Shown: piece after piece, positions 43,094 to 51,724 of the stretch
Layout of the letters: the number at the start of each line of letters is the position of its first letter
Position numbering within the stretch: the stretch's first letter is position 1
NCBI GenBank assembly: GCA_016713765.1
Contig: JADJON010000001.1
Span: 1,364,001 to 1,428,000, forward strand
Source: Bacteroidota bacterium
Lineage (GTDB): Bacteria > Bacteroidota > Bacteroidia > AKYH767-A > 2013-40CM-41-45
Length of the DNA: 64,000 bases
Direction of reading: 5' to 3'
Made by a program: the position numbers and the translations under genes
The notes under the pieces: generated by a model
Databases searched by the model: none
What the model saw: only the letters and a program-made list of their open reading frames with translations
What the model was told of the DNA's origin: nothing

Positions 43094-45031
43094 ATGAGAT
43101 CCCTCTTCGCCTCCCGTTACCTGCGCCTGCAAGTGTGGTTCTTTCTGCTCGCCATGACGGTACAGATATTTTTCTATTTCCTGTTTCTTTGGATCAACCG
43201 GTCTTCCGCAACGCAAGGTGTTTCCAACGCTTTCTTCAGCACATTTGGGTTGTCCCTTCATTACGATCTGTTCATCGCGTCGTACCTCAGTGTCCCGGTT
43301 TTCATTTTCTGGTCGGTTGGATGGATTGCCGGCAGGTCACTGGATCGCTGGCGAAACTGGCTGCTTGGTTACTATTTCCTGGTCTTCTCGTTCCTGATCG
43401 TTTTACTGATCGCCGACCTTCCGTACTATGCGTTCTTCCGCGAGCGCATCACTCGATCCGTTCACCTGTGGATCGGAAGTCCGCTGGAAATGGTCAAGAT
43501 CATCTTCCTGCAGCCGATCTATTATCCCTACCTGATCGCTTTCCTGCTGAGTGCCTTCTTGCTTTACAGACTCATCCGCTCACTGATGCGAAAGCAGAAA
43601 GACAACGCGCCGATCTTGATCCCGACCGGAAATCGCATCGTCATCTTCCTGTTCTGGGGGCTGCTGTTGTTCTGGGGAATGCGCGGAGGACGCATCTACC
43701 GGACCATTCAGATGAAAGAAGCATTTCTTGCCGGCGACCCTTTCCTGAATCAGTTACCCGTCAGTCCGGCATTTTCCTACATCAACAGCCTGACGGCATT
43801 TCGGCTGCAGTTCTCGGACGATGAATTGGCTATGGCACGCGTCCAGGCTCGGCTGGGAAGTCATGACCCTGGCCATCCTTTCGCCAGGCAGGTCCAGCCG
43901 CCCGGATCGCCCAAACGCTTTCATGTTGTCTTGATCCTGCTGGAGAGTATGAGCGAAGCGGTCAGTGCCCGGTTGCATCCCGGCCTTTTTCCGGATATCG
44001 TCCATCGCATCGATAGCATTGGTTCCAGGTCGTGGTATTTTTCCAATGCATGGTCGGCCGGTATTCATACCTGTAACGGTGTATTCTCCTCCCTCTACGG
44101 CTTCCCGGCCATGATGCAGGAGCACCCGATGTCGACCGTTCGCGCGGCGAGTCAGACGTTCTCCGGACTGCCGGGTACCCTGAAACGACTGGGTTACCGG
44201 ACCGAATTCTTCTGCTCACACGCCGCCGCTTTCGATAACCTCTCCACGTTTATTCCTGCGAACGGGTTCGACCGGATCATTGACCGGCATGCTTTTCCTC
44301 CGGAGGCTATGAGCAATGAATGGGGTGTGTCGGATGAATTCCTGTTCGAGCGGGCAATCGCTTCCATGGACTCCAGCGCCGCACTTGGAACTCCGTTTTT
44401 CACCCTGATCCAAACGATCAGTACCCATGAACCGGCTGCTCCGCCCGGGAATACGAAGTACCGTAGCGGATTCCAGACTCCGTTTGAGCAGGCTTACGAT
44501 TATACCGATTGGTGCGTCGGACGCTTCTTTGAAACGGCCGCTACGCGCCCGTGGTACGATTCCACGGTTTTCGTCCTCGTCGGTGATCATGGCCGACCGT
44601 TTGTGGAAGACTATCCGGCTCCCCTGGCCTTCAATCATGTGTTGTTGCTGATCCGTACCCCGGGAATGGGTGATAGTCTACGCGCACCGATTGATCAGCC
44701 GGTGATGCAAATCGATCTGTTCCCCACCATCATGGGCATCCTGCAGCAGCCCTATCTGAATACAACACCCGGGGCCGATGTGTTTCGCGAACCACGACCC
44801 TACGCATATTTCTCACAGGATCATCAATTGGCTGTGGTCGGTAAAGATCAGTTGTACATCGAGAATAAATACGGCAGCCGCTTTTTGTACGCGTTGGACG
44901 ATCGGAGTAAAACCAACCGGTTGGAGCAGTCGCTTTCCCTGGCCGACAGTATGGCTGCCTATGCACACGACGCGCTCCAGATGACCGATTGGGTCCTGGA
45001 GCATCGTCTCGCAGGCTATCCTGGAAAATAA
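43094..45031 (+). CDS. LTA synthase-like sulfatase-family membrane enzyme
   Basis: The 645-aa protein has five membrane helices in the first 200 residues and a periplasmic sulfatase-fold domain from about 270. Visible motifs are VLILLESMSEAVS (metal-binding Glu), AGIHTCNGVFSSLYGFPAMM with the putative nucleophilic Thr, and VFVLVGDHGRPF (metal-binding Asp-His). This architecture belongs to the lipoteichoic-acid synthase/phosphoethanolamine transferase superfamily; in Gram-negative Bacteroidota members are thought to decorate surface glycans or lipids with phospho-groups. The donor and acceptor are not known here. It ends in a bidirectional hairpin shared with the convergent LVIVD-repeat gene. 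Confidence 0.85.
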   Translation: MRSLFASRYLRLQVWFFLLAMTVQIFFYFLFLWINRSSATQGVSNAFFSTFGLSLHYDLFIASYLSVPVFIFWSVGWIAGRSLDRWRNWLLGYYFLVFSFLIVLLIADLPYYAFFRERITRSVHLWIGSPLEMVKIIFLQPIYYPYLIAFLLSAFLLYRLIRSLMRKQKDNAPILIPTGNRIVIFLFWGLLLFWGMRGGRIYRTIQMKEAFLAGDPFLNQLPVSPAFSYINSLTAFRLQFSDDELAMARVQARLGSHDPGHPFARQVQPPGSPKRFHVVLILLESMSEAVSARLHPGLFPDIVHRIDSIGSRSWYFSNAWSAGIHTCNGVFSSLYGFPAMMQEHPMSTVRAASQTFSGLPGTLKRLGYRTEFFCSHAAAFDNLSTFIPANGFDRIIDRHAFPPEAMSNEWGVSDEFLFERAIASMDSSAALGTPFFTLIQTISTHEPAAPPGNTKYRSGFQTPFEQAYDYTDWCVGRFFETAATRPWYDSTVFVLVGDHGRPFVEDYPAPLAFNHVLLLIRTPGMGDSLRAPIDQPVMQIDLFPTIMGILQQPYLNTTPGADVFREPRPYAYFSQDHQLAVVGKDQLYIENKYGSRFLYALDDRSKTNRLEQSLSLADSMAAYAHDALQMTDWVLEHRLAGYPGK

Positions 45032-45058
45032 GAAAGCGACCATGATGGCCGCTTTCTT
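45030..45058. terminator. Bidirectional terminator
   Basis: AAGAAAGCG-A-CC pairs with GG-C-CGCTTTCTT around ATGAT, directly at the stop of the sulfatase-family gene and 21 bp past the stop of the convergent gene. Its A-rich and T-rich ends can serve both directions. Confidence 0.8.
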
Positions 45059-45079
45059 CTGTTAATGTAATTGAATCGC

Positions 45080-46465
45080 TTAACGGGTGATTTGTATTCG
45101 CGAGCTGCGAACCTGATCGCCAAGTTGGATTTTTACGAGATAAAAACCCGGGTTCAGCCGACTGATGTCGAGCGTAGTCGTAGCCGCATTCAATTCGCCA
45201 TTCATCAATTCCCTTCCCTGAAGATCGGTCAGCAGGTACGTTCCGCCGTTGCTTGATTCGGATAAGGCGATGGTAAGTCGATCCTGCGCCGGGTTGGGGA
45301 AAAGTCGCACGGGATTTAGCGAAGGCCGCGTACTCAGCCCGGTGATGGTCCCAATGTCGAGACAGAATAATCCAAGTTGCATGTCGCTCGCCAGCAGCGT
45401 TCCGCTGGGGAGATCGGTGTAAGCGGCCCAGCAGCCTGCATAGGGCGGGTTGGGATACGTGCCCGGACTGTTTTGCGGGTGCGTGTCGAAATATCCGGCG
45501 AAAACAGGCACTTGCGGGTTGCTGATGTCGTAGATCCAAACGCCGTCCTGGTAATTGGCATTGACCAGTAAATTGCCTTTCACATACGGGTTGTGCGGTG
45601 TACAACCCGCATTCGAATAGAATGTGTCCACGACGAACGGATTACTCAGATCGGAAACGTCGACCACTTTGCAGGGCAATCCGTCGGGTACTTCATCCAT
45701 CATGTACAGGGTGGTCCGGTCGTTGGAAATGAAGCTGCTGTGGTTGTAGCTTCCTCCCGGGGTATAGTTGGTGAGGCTTCCGCGTTGGGTAAAACGGTTC
45801 GTGGATTCGTCGTAAGTGAAAATGTACAGTCCCTGGTAACCGCAGGAGGCGAAGATGGTGTCGTTGATGACAAACATGTCATGCACCTGGCTGATGGAGG
45901 GATAGTCTTGGTCGAGTCGGCGCAGGAGCACGGGAGTCGCCGGAGACGAAACGTCGTATACGTTCATGCTGGAATAACTTCCGCCTATCTGACTGACCGA
46001 TGCCACATACAAATGGGTGCCATCGACATACAGCGTGTGGCCGCTGTCGAAGATGTTCGTGCCGTCGTACACGACATGTCCGGAGTCGGGGAGCGTGGTC
46101 AGGTCCACGATCTGCAGACTGTTGCCGCCGCCGTCGCTGATGATGTAGAGATAATTTCCGACCGTCTTGTATTCGTGCCAAATGCGCTGGTTCGAACGAC
46201 CGGGAATGTAGTCGCGCTGAACCGGATTGCCAGGATCGGTAACTTCAATGATGTAGGTGCCTTCGGAAGATCCGATGATGCCGTATTCCCGGTCGGTCAG
46301 CGGATCGGCCCAACCCCAACAACTCTGGTATCGGATCCCGTAGACGGGCTCGGCTGGCACTGCCGGGTCGTCGAAGTTGCTGAGCAGGTTGATGTTCTGA
46401 AAGCTGAACTGGGCACTGGTGCCATTCAGCGCCAGCGCGCAGAGAAATGTCAGGATGTATTTCAT
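45080..46465 (-). CDS. Choice-of-anchor B family LVIVD-repeat protein with T9SS sorting domain
   Basis: The 461-aa secreted protein has a signal peptide (residues 1-18). It then repeats blade-like units such as GTYIIEVTDPGNPVQRDYIP, GNSLQIVDLTTLPDSGHVV, SMNVYDVSSPATPVLLRRL and VWIYDISNPQVPVFAGYFDT, the LVIVD-type beta-propeller motif. The opening ...CWGWADPLTDREYGIIG is typical of choice-of-anchor B proteins. A type A sorting domain follows (LFPNPAQDRLTIAL, then LNPGFYLVKIQL, ending SRIQITR). It should sit on the cell surface via the T9SS; propellers of this kind probably bind other molecules, with no known reaction. Confidence 0.88.
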   Translation of the reverse strand: MKYILTFLCALALNGTSAQFSFQNINLLSNFDDPAVPAEPVYGIRYQSCWGWADPLTDREYGIIGSSEGTYIIEVTDPGNPVQRDYIPGRSNQRIWHEYKTVGNYLYIISDGGGNSLQIVDLTTLPDSGHVVYDGTNIFDSGHTLYVDGTHLYVASVSQIGGSYSSMNVYDVSSPATPVLLRRLDQDYPSISQVHDMFVINDTIFASCGYQGLYIFTYDESTNRFTQRGSLTNYTPGGSYNHSSFISNDRTTLYMMDEVPDGLPCKVVDVSDLSNPFVVDTFYSNAGCTPHNPYVKGNLLVNANYQDGVWIYDISNPQVPVFAGYFDTHPQNSPGTYPNPPYAGCWAAYTDLPSGTLLASDMQLGLFCLDIGTITGLSTRPSLNPVRLFPNPAQDRLTIALSESSNGGTYLLTDLQGRELMNGELNAATTTLDISRLNPGFYLVKIQLGDQVRSSRIQITR

Positions 46466-46492
46466 GATTTGGAGGAGTTGATGCTTTTGGAA

Positions 46493-47572
46493 TCAGGAGG
46501 GTTTTCTGGCTGCAGTGACGTATCGGGTAATGGTCTGGTCGAATTTTTCACCATCCTGATGGAAGGCGACTTCGATCGGGATGTAAAAGATGGGCATGTT
46601 CCGCGTGAGCGCGTCAATTCTTGGGTTGCGGAAACGCATGGCGTCTTTTTCCGTGGTGACCAGGATCTTGTTCGGATTCGCGATCTGGTCGAAGGTTTCC
46701 TGGATGCGGCGGATATCCTTTTCGGTGAATTCGTGATGGTCCGGAAAGAGCATCATCTCCAGTTTATCCGACTGTCGCCGGAGGTGCTCGATCAATGTCG
46801 CCGGGTGGGCAATGCCGGTTACCATCAGGATGGTAAAGCGCTTTTCGAGGTAATACTGCGAACCCATCATCATGCCGCCGGGCTTGGCGTGCAAGCGGGT
46901 GAAATCACCGTAACGGTAATAAGTGAAAAAGACTTGCTGGTGCTCCAGTGGTTGCAAATGTTCCAGGATCCTTTTCCGTTCGATCGGTACCAGGATGGCC
47001 GGTGACTTGGTGATGATAATGGTGTCGGCCCGTCGTTGACCGGATTTCACTTCGCGCAGATCTCCGGCCGGCAACAGGAGTTCGGTCTGCATGATCCGGT
47101 CGTATTCTATTAACAGGATCTGGTGACCCGGTCGTACGGCCCGATGCTGGAACACGTCATCGAGTAACACGACCTGCGGCTTGGGGTGGTGGCGTTCTAA
47201 ACGTTGAAGCGCAGCCGCGCGGTCTTCGCCGACGGAAACAAGGATGTCGGAGAACTTGGAATAATACTGCATCGGCTCGTCACCGATCATGTCGGTTCCG
47301 GACGGATTGGATACGATCATGAATCCTTTCGTCTTCCGGCCATAGCCCCGGCTGAGCGTGGCGACGCGGTAGTGTGGCCGCAGCAGACGGACGAGGTATT
47401 CGATGTGTGGCGTCTTCCCGGTTCCGCCGGTGGTCAGATTACCCACGCCGATCGTCGGCAAGGTCGAGGAATACGATGGCAGGAGCCGCTTGTCGTAGAG
47501 CCAGTTTCGAACGATCGTCACCAGGCCGTACAAGAGCGAGAATGGTAGTAAAAGAGTTCTCCAGCCGGACAT
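46493..47572 (-). CDS. lpxK: Tetraacyldisaccharide 4'-kinase LpxK
   Basis: The 359-aa protein begins MSGWRTLLLPFSLLYG with one N-terminal membrane-associated helix, then the P-loop GNLTTGGTGKT at 44-54, YGRKTKGFMIV, GDEPMQYYSKF and LLDDVFQHR, all LpxK hallmarks. LpxK phosphorylates the 4' position of the lipid A disaccharide at the inner membrane. The ATG at 47572 is preferred over a TTG at 47590. With lpxH in the same window it supports a Gram-negative envelope with lipid A. It is divergent from the Nif3-like gene. Confidence 0.93.
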   Translation of the reverse strand: MSGWRTLLLPFSLLYGLVTIVRNWLYDKRLLPSYSSTLPTIGVGNLTTGGTGKTPHIEYLVRLLRPHYRVATLSRGYGRKTKGFMIVSNPSGTDMIGDEPMQYYSKFSDILVSVGEDRAAALQRLERHHPKPQVVLLDDVFQHRAVRPGHQILLIEYDRIMQTELLLPAGDLREVKSGQRRADTIIITKSPAILVPIERKRILEHLQPLEHQQVFFTYYRYGDFTRLHAKPGGMMMGSQYYLEKRFTILMVTGIAHPATLIEHLRRQSDKLEMMLFPDHHEFTEKDIRRIQETFDQIANPNKILVTTEKDAMRFRNPRIDALTRNMPIFYIPIEVAFHQDGEKFDQTITRYVTAARKPS

Positions 47573-47675
47573 GCCGGGCAAATTACGCAAATTAGAGCGA
47601 GGTGTATAGCTTATAGCCTTGGTCGGGTCAGGCTCGTGTCAGGAGTTGCTGATCGTCCCAAGCCGGCGCATTTCG

Positions 47676-47683
47676 TAAGTTTG
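47676..47683 (+). promoter_or_regulatory. -7 element for the Nif3-like gene
   Basis: TAAGTTTG matches TAnnTTTG, 23 bp upstream of the ATG at 47707. No TTG at the proper distance was found. Confidence 0.45.
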
Positions 47684-47706
47684 AACCTTCAAGTTCTCGA
47701 GAAACT

Positions 47707-48807
47707 ATGGCCGTTACGATCGGAGATGTTGCGCAATGCCTGGAATCCTTCGCCCCGCTGCGGTATCAGGAAAGTTACGACAATGCCGGATTACTGGTTG
47801 GTGATCGGAACCAGCCCGTCAATGGCGTCTTGATTTGCCTCGATAGTACCGAGGCTGTTCTGGAGGAAGCGATCCGGCACGGATGTAATCTGATCATTGC
47901 ACATCACCCGATTGTCTTCTCCGGCTTGAAACGATTTACCGGCGCGTCCTACATCGAACGAGTCGTAATGGGCGCGATCCGGAACAACATCGCGATCTAT
48001 GCTGCGCATACCAACCTCGATAATGTGCAGGATGGCGTGAACGCACGGATTGCCGCACGGATCGGTTTGCTCGATACCCGGATCCTCTCACCAAAGAAGG
48101 GTTTACTCAGGAAGCTGGTCACCTTCGTTCCCCATGCACAGGCAGATCATGTTCGCGAGGCAATGTTTCAGGCCGGCGCCGGGCACATTGGAGAATACGA
48201 TAACTGCAGTTTCAATGTGGAAGGCACAGGCACCTTTCGGGGCGGAGCGGGGACCAATCCGGCGGTTGGAAAGCCTGGTGAAAACCACCGCGAGCCCGAA
48301 ACACGGATTGAGCTCATCTTTCCCGCATACCGGGAATCAGCGATTTTAAAAGCACTCTTCTCAGCGCATCCGTACGAGGAAGTCGCTTACGACATTTATT
48401 CGCTTGAAAATCATTATAATGAAGTTGGGTCAGGGCTTATTGGCCGTCTTCCGGAACCCATGGATGGCCGCAATTTTCTTCTGGATTTGAAAAAAAGGAT
48501 GGGAGCGGAGGTTGTCCGGCATACGCAGCTTTTGGATCGAAAAGTCCAAAAAATAGCCGTTTGCGGTGGTTCCGGTAGTTTTTTGTTGAATGATGCCCGT
48601 CGGCAGGGTGCGGATGTGCTGGTGACAGCCGACTTCAAATACCACCAATTCTTTGATGCTGAAGGAGATATAATCATTGCCGACATTGGCCATTACGAAA
48701 GCGAACAGTTTACCGGGGAGCTGTTTCGGGACCTGATTCTGAAGAATTTTACTACCTTTGCCGTCCGCTTGACGGAAGTGCGGACGAATCCGGTTTATTA
48801 CCTCTAA
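47707..48807 (+). CDS. Nif3-like dinuclear metal-centre hexameric protein
   Basis: The 366-aa protein carries the metal-binding residues of the family: LIIAHHPIVFSGLKR (H66, H67), AAHTNLDN (H101, D105) and near the C-terminus ADIGHYESEQF (His and Glu). The length fits the long form with an inserted PII-like domain between the two halves (about 115-250). It resembles GTP cyclohydrolase 1 type 2/YbgI proteins; the in vivo reaction is unsettled. In Bacteroidota it is regularly followed by the zinc-ribbon coiled-coil gene found here, so the two probably act together. Confidence 0.9.
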   Translation: MAVTIGDVAQCLESFAPLRYQESYDNAGLLVGDRNQPVNGVLICLDSTEAVLEEAIRHGCNLIIAHHPIVFSGLKRFTGASYIERVVMGAIRNNIAIYAAHTNLDNVQDGVNARIAARIGLLDTRILSPKKGLLRKLVTFVPHAQADHVREAMFQAGAGHIGEYDNCSFNVEGTGTFRGGAGTNPAVGKPGENHREPETRIELIFPAYRESAILKALFSAHPYEEVAYDIYSLENHYNEVGSGLIGRLPEPMDGRNFLLDLKKRMGAEVVRHTQLLDRKVQKIAVCGGSGSFLLNDARRQGADVLVTADFKYHQFFDAEGDIIIADIGHYESEQFTGELFRDLILKNFTTFAVRLTEVRTNPVYYL

Positions 48808-48980
48808 AGTACCAGCAGGAAAACCGCGGAAGCATTTCGGAAAATCGGTTCAGGGATTTGCTACTACTGCTGTTTGAAGTAGTTACGATCACGAACCGGG
48901 TGAGCGGGCGAGTGTAGGGGGATTTTCATGTTTTTCCCTGTGCTCGTTGTCAATCAGCGCTAACTAAAATCTAGAACGAC

Positions 48981-49859
48981 GTGAGTCTTTCCCGAATCGC
49001 TAAAGCCAAGATCAAGACCAAGGCAGCCACCCTGCAGCCCCGTAAGATCGAGAAGATCATCGATGTGTCGCGCCTGGAGCGCAAACTCGAAGAGATCATG
49101 AGCCGTGATCACAAGGAGTTCACCGTCGAAGAAAAACTGAAGGCGCTGTATGTCCTTCAGGAGATCGACTCGAACATCGATAAGATCCGGACCATCCGCG
49201 GGGAACTCCCGATGGAAGTGGCCGACCTGGAAGATGAACTCGCCGGTCTGACCACCCGGGCCGAGCACATCCAGGAAGAAGTGAATTCGCTCAATGATCA
49301 GGTCAACCGCAAGAAGCAGGCTGCCAAGGACGCGAAGGAACTCATCAAGAAGTACGAGGCCCAGCAGTCGAAGGTGAAGAATAACCGCGAATTCGACTCG
49401 CTCAACAAAGAGATCGAATACCAGAACCTCGAGATCCAGCTTTCCGAAAAGCGTGTGAAGGAATTCGCAGTAGATGTGGTTGCCAAGGCGGCACTGCACG
49501 AACAAACCATTGCGATCCTGAACGAAAAGCAGGCCATTCTCAACCTGAAGAAGGCCGAACTCGACAGCATCGTCGAGGAGACGCAGAAGGAAGAAGAGCA
49601 ACTCCGTAAGATTTCCGAAAAGGCCCGCACGATCGTCGACGAGCGATTGCTGGCCGGCTATAACCGTCTTCGTAACAATACGCGCAGCGGCCTGGCGGTT
49701 GTCAGCATCCAGCGCGACGCCTGCGGCGGTTGTTTCAACAAGATCCCGCCGCAACGCCAACTCGATATTCGCCAGCACAAGAAGGTGATCGTGTGCGAAC
49801 ACTGCGGTCGTATCCTCGTTGATCCCCGCATTTCCGGCGACGACGTAGTCGCGGAGTGA
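48981..49859 (+). CDS. Coiled-coil protein with C-terminal C4 zinc ribbon (CdsZ-like)
   Basis: The 292-aa protein is mainly a long antiparallel coiled coil (about residues 50-235, rich in Glu, Lys and Leu) ending in a zinc ribbon with cysteines in DACGGCFNKIPPQ and VCEHCGRILVDP. This matches the zf-RING_7 family. A GTG at 48981 opens the frame. An ATG at 49098 (MSRDHKEFTVEEKLKALY) is where many homologues begin, as far as I recall. I kept the GTG because the AT-rich sequence before it looks like a leader while the sequence before 49098 looks coding. It follows the Nif3-like gene, a conserved pair. Confidence 0.82.
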   Translation: MSLSRIAKAKIKTKAATLQPRKIEKIIDVSRLERKLEEIMSRDHKEFTVEEKLKALYVLQEIDSNIDKIRTIRGELPMEVADLEDELAGLTTRAEHIQEEVNSLNDQVNRKKQAAKDAKELIKKYEAQQSKVKNNREFDSLNKEIEYQNLEIQLSEKRVKEFAVDVVAKAALHEQTIAILNEKQAILNLKKAELDSIVEETQKEEEQLRKISEKARTIVDERLLAGYNRLRNNTRSGLAVVSIQRDACGGCFNKIPPQRQLDIRQHKKVIVCEHCGRILVDPRISGDDVVAE

Positions 49860-49932
49860 TTCCAGGTCAACTTATCACGAAAGCCGGTTCCCAAGACCGG
49901 CTTTTGTATTTGTAGGCACTTGTGAACTTCTC

Positions 49933-50028
49933 GTTTAACCGTTTAACCGTTTGAACGTTGTAACGTTTTAACGTTCAAACGTTCAAACGTTGTAACGTTC
50001 AAACGTTAGAACGTTTCAACGTTCAAAC
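49933..50028. repeat. Twelve-unit array of 8-bp GTTNNAAC repeats
   Basis: Twelve octamers follow without a gap: GTTTAACC twice, then ten units of the form GTTNNAAC (for example GTTTGAAC, GTTGTAAC, GTTTTAAC, GTTCAAAC, GTTAGAAC). The first and last three bases are fixed and palindromic while the two central bases vary. The array ends 22 bp before the start codon of the TPR gene and lies 73 bp past the zinc-ribbon gene. Confidence 0.9.
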
Positions 50029-50050
50029 GTCTTTCTTACTTTGCATACCG

Positions 50051-51550
50051 ATGCGTCGTTCGCTGCTCGCCATCCTCTTGCTGCTCACCGGATTTTCGGC
50101 CAGGGCCAACTTTGAGTTCAATGAAAAGGTCAGCGAAGCGTATACTTCCATCATCCGGTTGCGCCTCGATCAGGGTCAGCAACTGCTGCGCGACGAAAAA
50201 TTCCGGCATCCCGGAAACCGTATCGTTATCCTGTATGAGAATTACATCGACTTTCTGAAAGCGTTCATTTCGGAGAATGAGATCGCCTTTCTTGAGCTCA
50301 AGAAAAGGAGCACGCAACGCTTAAAACAGCTCGATGAATCCTCTTCCGGCGAGCAATCGCCCTGGTACTTGTATGCCAAGGCGGAGATCATCGTACAGGA
50401 AGCCCTTTTGCGTGTGAAGTTTCGGGAGCATGTTACCGCTGCCAATCAGATGCGAAAGGCCTGGAAACTGATCGAGCGTAACGAAGCGCTCTATCCGACT
50501 TTCGTTCTCAACCGCAAACTTTCCGGTTTTCTGCATACGGTGGTCGGTGCCGTACCGAAAGAATATCACTGGCTGGTCGACCTGGCCGGAATGGAAGGCA
50601 CCATTCCGCAAGGCGTGGAAGAGCTGAATACCCTGCTGCGCATGCTGCAGGGATCGGAACTGGAACCATACCGGGAGGAGATCCTCTTCTACCTGGGGAA
50701 CATCCGCCTGTCGTTTTATTCGGGCAACGATCCGGATGAAGGATTGCTCAGTCAATTGGATCCCTATGTGTTCTGGAGCCCGCTGCTGCGCTATTCTACC
50801 GTAAGCATCCGCATGCGCGCCGGAAGGAACGATGACGCGCTGCAATTGCTTACCCGACATTATCCTGACACCTTTACCTATGCGTTCCCGTTTCTGACCT
50901 ATAAGCGAGGCCTGGCCCGCTTGCGCAAACTTGACCTGGGAGCAGAATCCGATTTCCGTGCTTTTCTGAACCAGTACAAAGGCATGAACTACGTTCGCGC
51001 CGCCTGGCAGAAGCTGGCTTGGATACAGTTGCTCAAAGGAGATCCGGACGGTTATCGGCAGGTGATCCAAACCTGCAGAACCACGGGCGACCAGTTGGTA
51101 GATGAAGATAAAGAAGCCTTCAGTGAGGCGCTCGGCGGAGACCCGCCCAACAAGTTGTTGCTCCGTGCCCGCCTGCTCTTCGACGGCGGTTATTATGACG
51201 AGGCGCAAGACGTGATTGCCGGTAAGCCGATCGATAGTTTCCCGCGGTATCGTGACCAGTTGGAAGTGACGTATCGTCTGGCTCGTATCTTACAACGACA
51301 GGGACAAGAAGCAAAAGCGATCGAGTATTACGAGACCACGCTCAAGAACGGTGCTTCGGCTCGTTATTATTTTGCCGCGAACAGCGCGCTTTCGCTCGGT
51401 AATCTCTACGAAGAGAAAGGTGACCTGCAGCGCGCCCTAACTTATTATCAGCGTTGCCTCGCCCTGGATCACCACGAGTACCAAAACAGCATTGATCAAA
51501 AAGCCCAGGCAGGGCTGGATCGGATCGCGGAGGCGCTGGAGAAGCAATAG
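50051..51550 (+). CDS. Exported TPR-repeat protein
   Basis: The 499-aa protein has a signal peptide (residues 1-19, ending SARA). The rest is helical with TPR-like units; the clearest are near the C-terminus: YRLARILQRQGQEAKAIEYY followed by ALSLGNLYEEKGDLQRALTY, with the family positions A8, G8 and A20 kept. It should be a periplasmic scaffold for protein-protein contacts. No enzymatic motif is visible. It sits immediately behind the GTTNNAAC array, which may carry or alter its promoter. Confidence 0.82.
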   Translation: MRRSLLAILLLLTGFSARANFEFNEKVSEAYTSIIRLRLDQGQQLLRDEKFRHPGNRIVILYENYIDFLKAFISENEIAFLELKKRSTQRLKQLDESSSGEQSPWYLYAKAEIIVQEALLRVKFREHVTAANQMRKAWKLIERNEALYPTFVLNRKLSGFLHTVVGAVPKEYHWLVDLAGMEGTIPQGVEELNTLLRMLQGSELEPYREEILFYLGNIRLSFYSGNDPDEGLLSQLDPYVFWSPLLRYSTVSIRMRAGRNDDALQLLTRHYPDTFTYAFPFLTYKRGLARLRKLDLGAESDFRAFLNQYKGMNYVRAAWQKLAWIQLLKGDPDGYRQVIQTCRTTGDQLVDEDKEAFSEALGGDPPNKLLLRARLLFDGGYYDEAQDVIAGKPIDSFPRYRDQLEVTYRLARILQRQGQEAKAIEYYETTLKNGASARYYFAANSALSLGNLYEEKGDLQRALTYYQRCLALDHHEYQNSIDQKAQAGLDRIAEALEKQ

Positions 51551-51557
51551 GGTTTTT

Positions 51558-51717
51558 TAGTTCCGGGTTTCGGGTTCCGGGTTTCGGGTTGGTTGAAAGT
51601 TGAAAGTTTTTGGTTGAAAGTGCTGAGTACTTTATTGATCCCGGCTTCCTATTAAAAGTGTTTTCGTCCCACGTCCTACGTACCTCTATCAAACCCGGAA
51701 CTCGAAACCCGGAACTA
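51558..51717. repeat. 27-bp inverted repeat plus heptamer arrays
   Basis: The arms 51558-51584 and 51691-51717 are reverse complements with 26 of 27 bases matching. Each arm is itself built of 7-bp units (GTTCCGG and GTTTCGG alternating from 51560 to 51587). Between the arms lies another heptamer run, GTTGAAA, GTTGAAA, GTTTTTG, GTTGAAA (51592-51619). The element fills the gap between the convergent TPR and FadL-type genes, so it could also work as a terminator for both. Confidence 0.85.
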
Positions 51718-51724
51718 GTTACCC

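Noticed and set aside
45593..47005. A 470-codon plus-strand frame across the LVIVD-repeat and lpxK genes
   Set aside because: It spans two well-supported genes on the other strand and their intergenic gap, without motifs of its own.
49933..50028. Possible replication origin or DnaA-box cluster
   Set aside because: The GTTNNAAC units do not match the DnaA box TTATCCACA, and no dnaA or dnaN gene is nearby.
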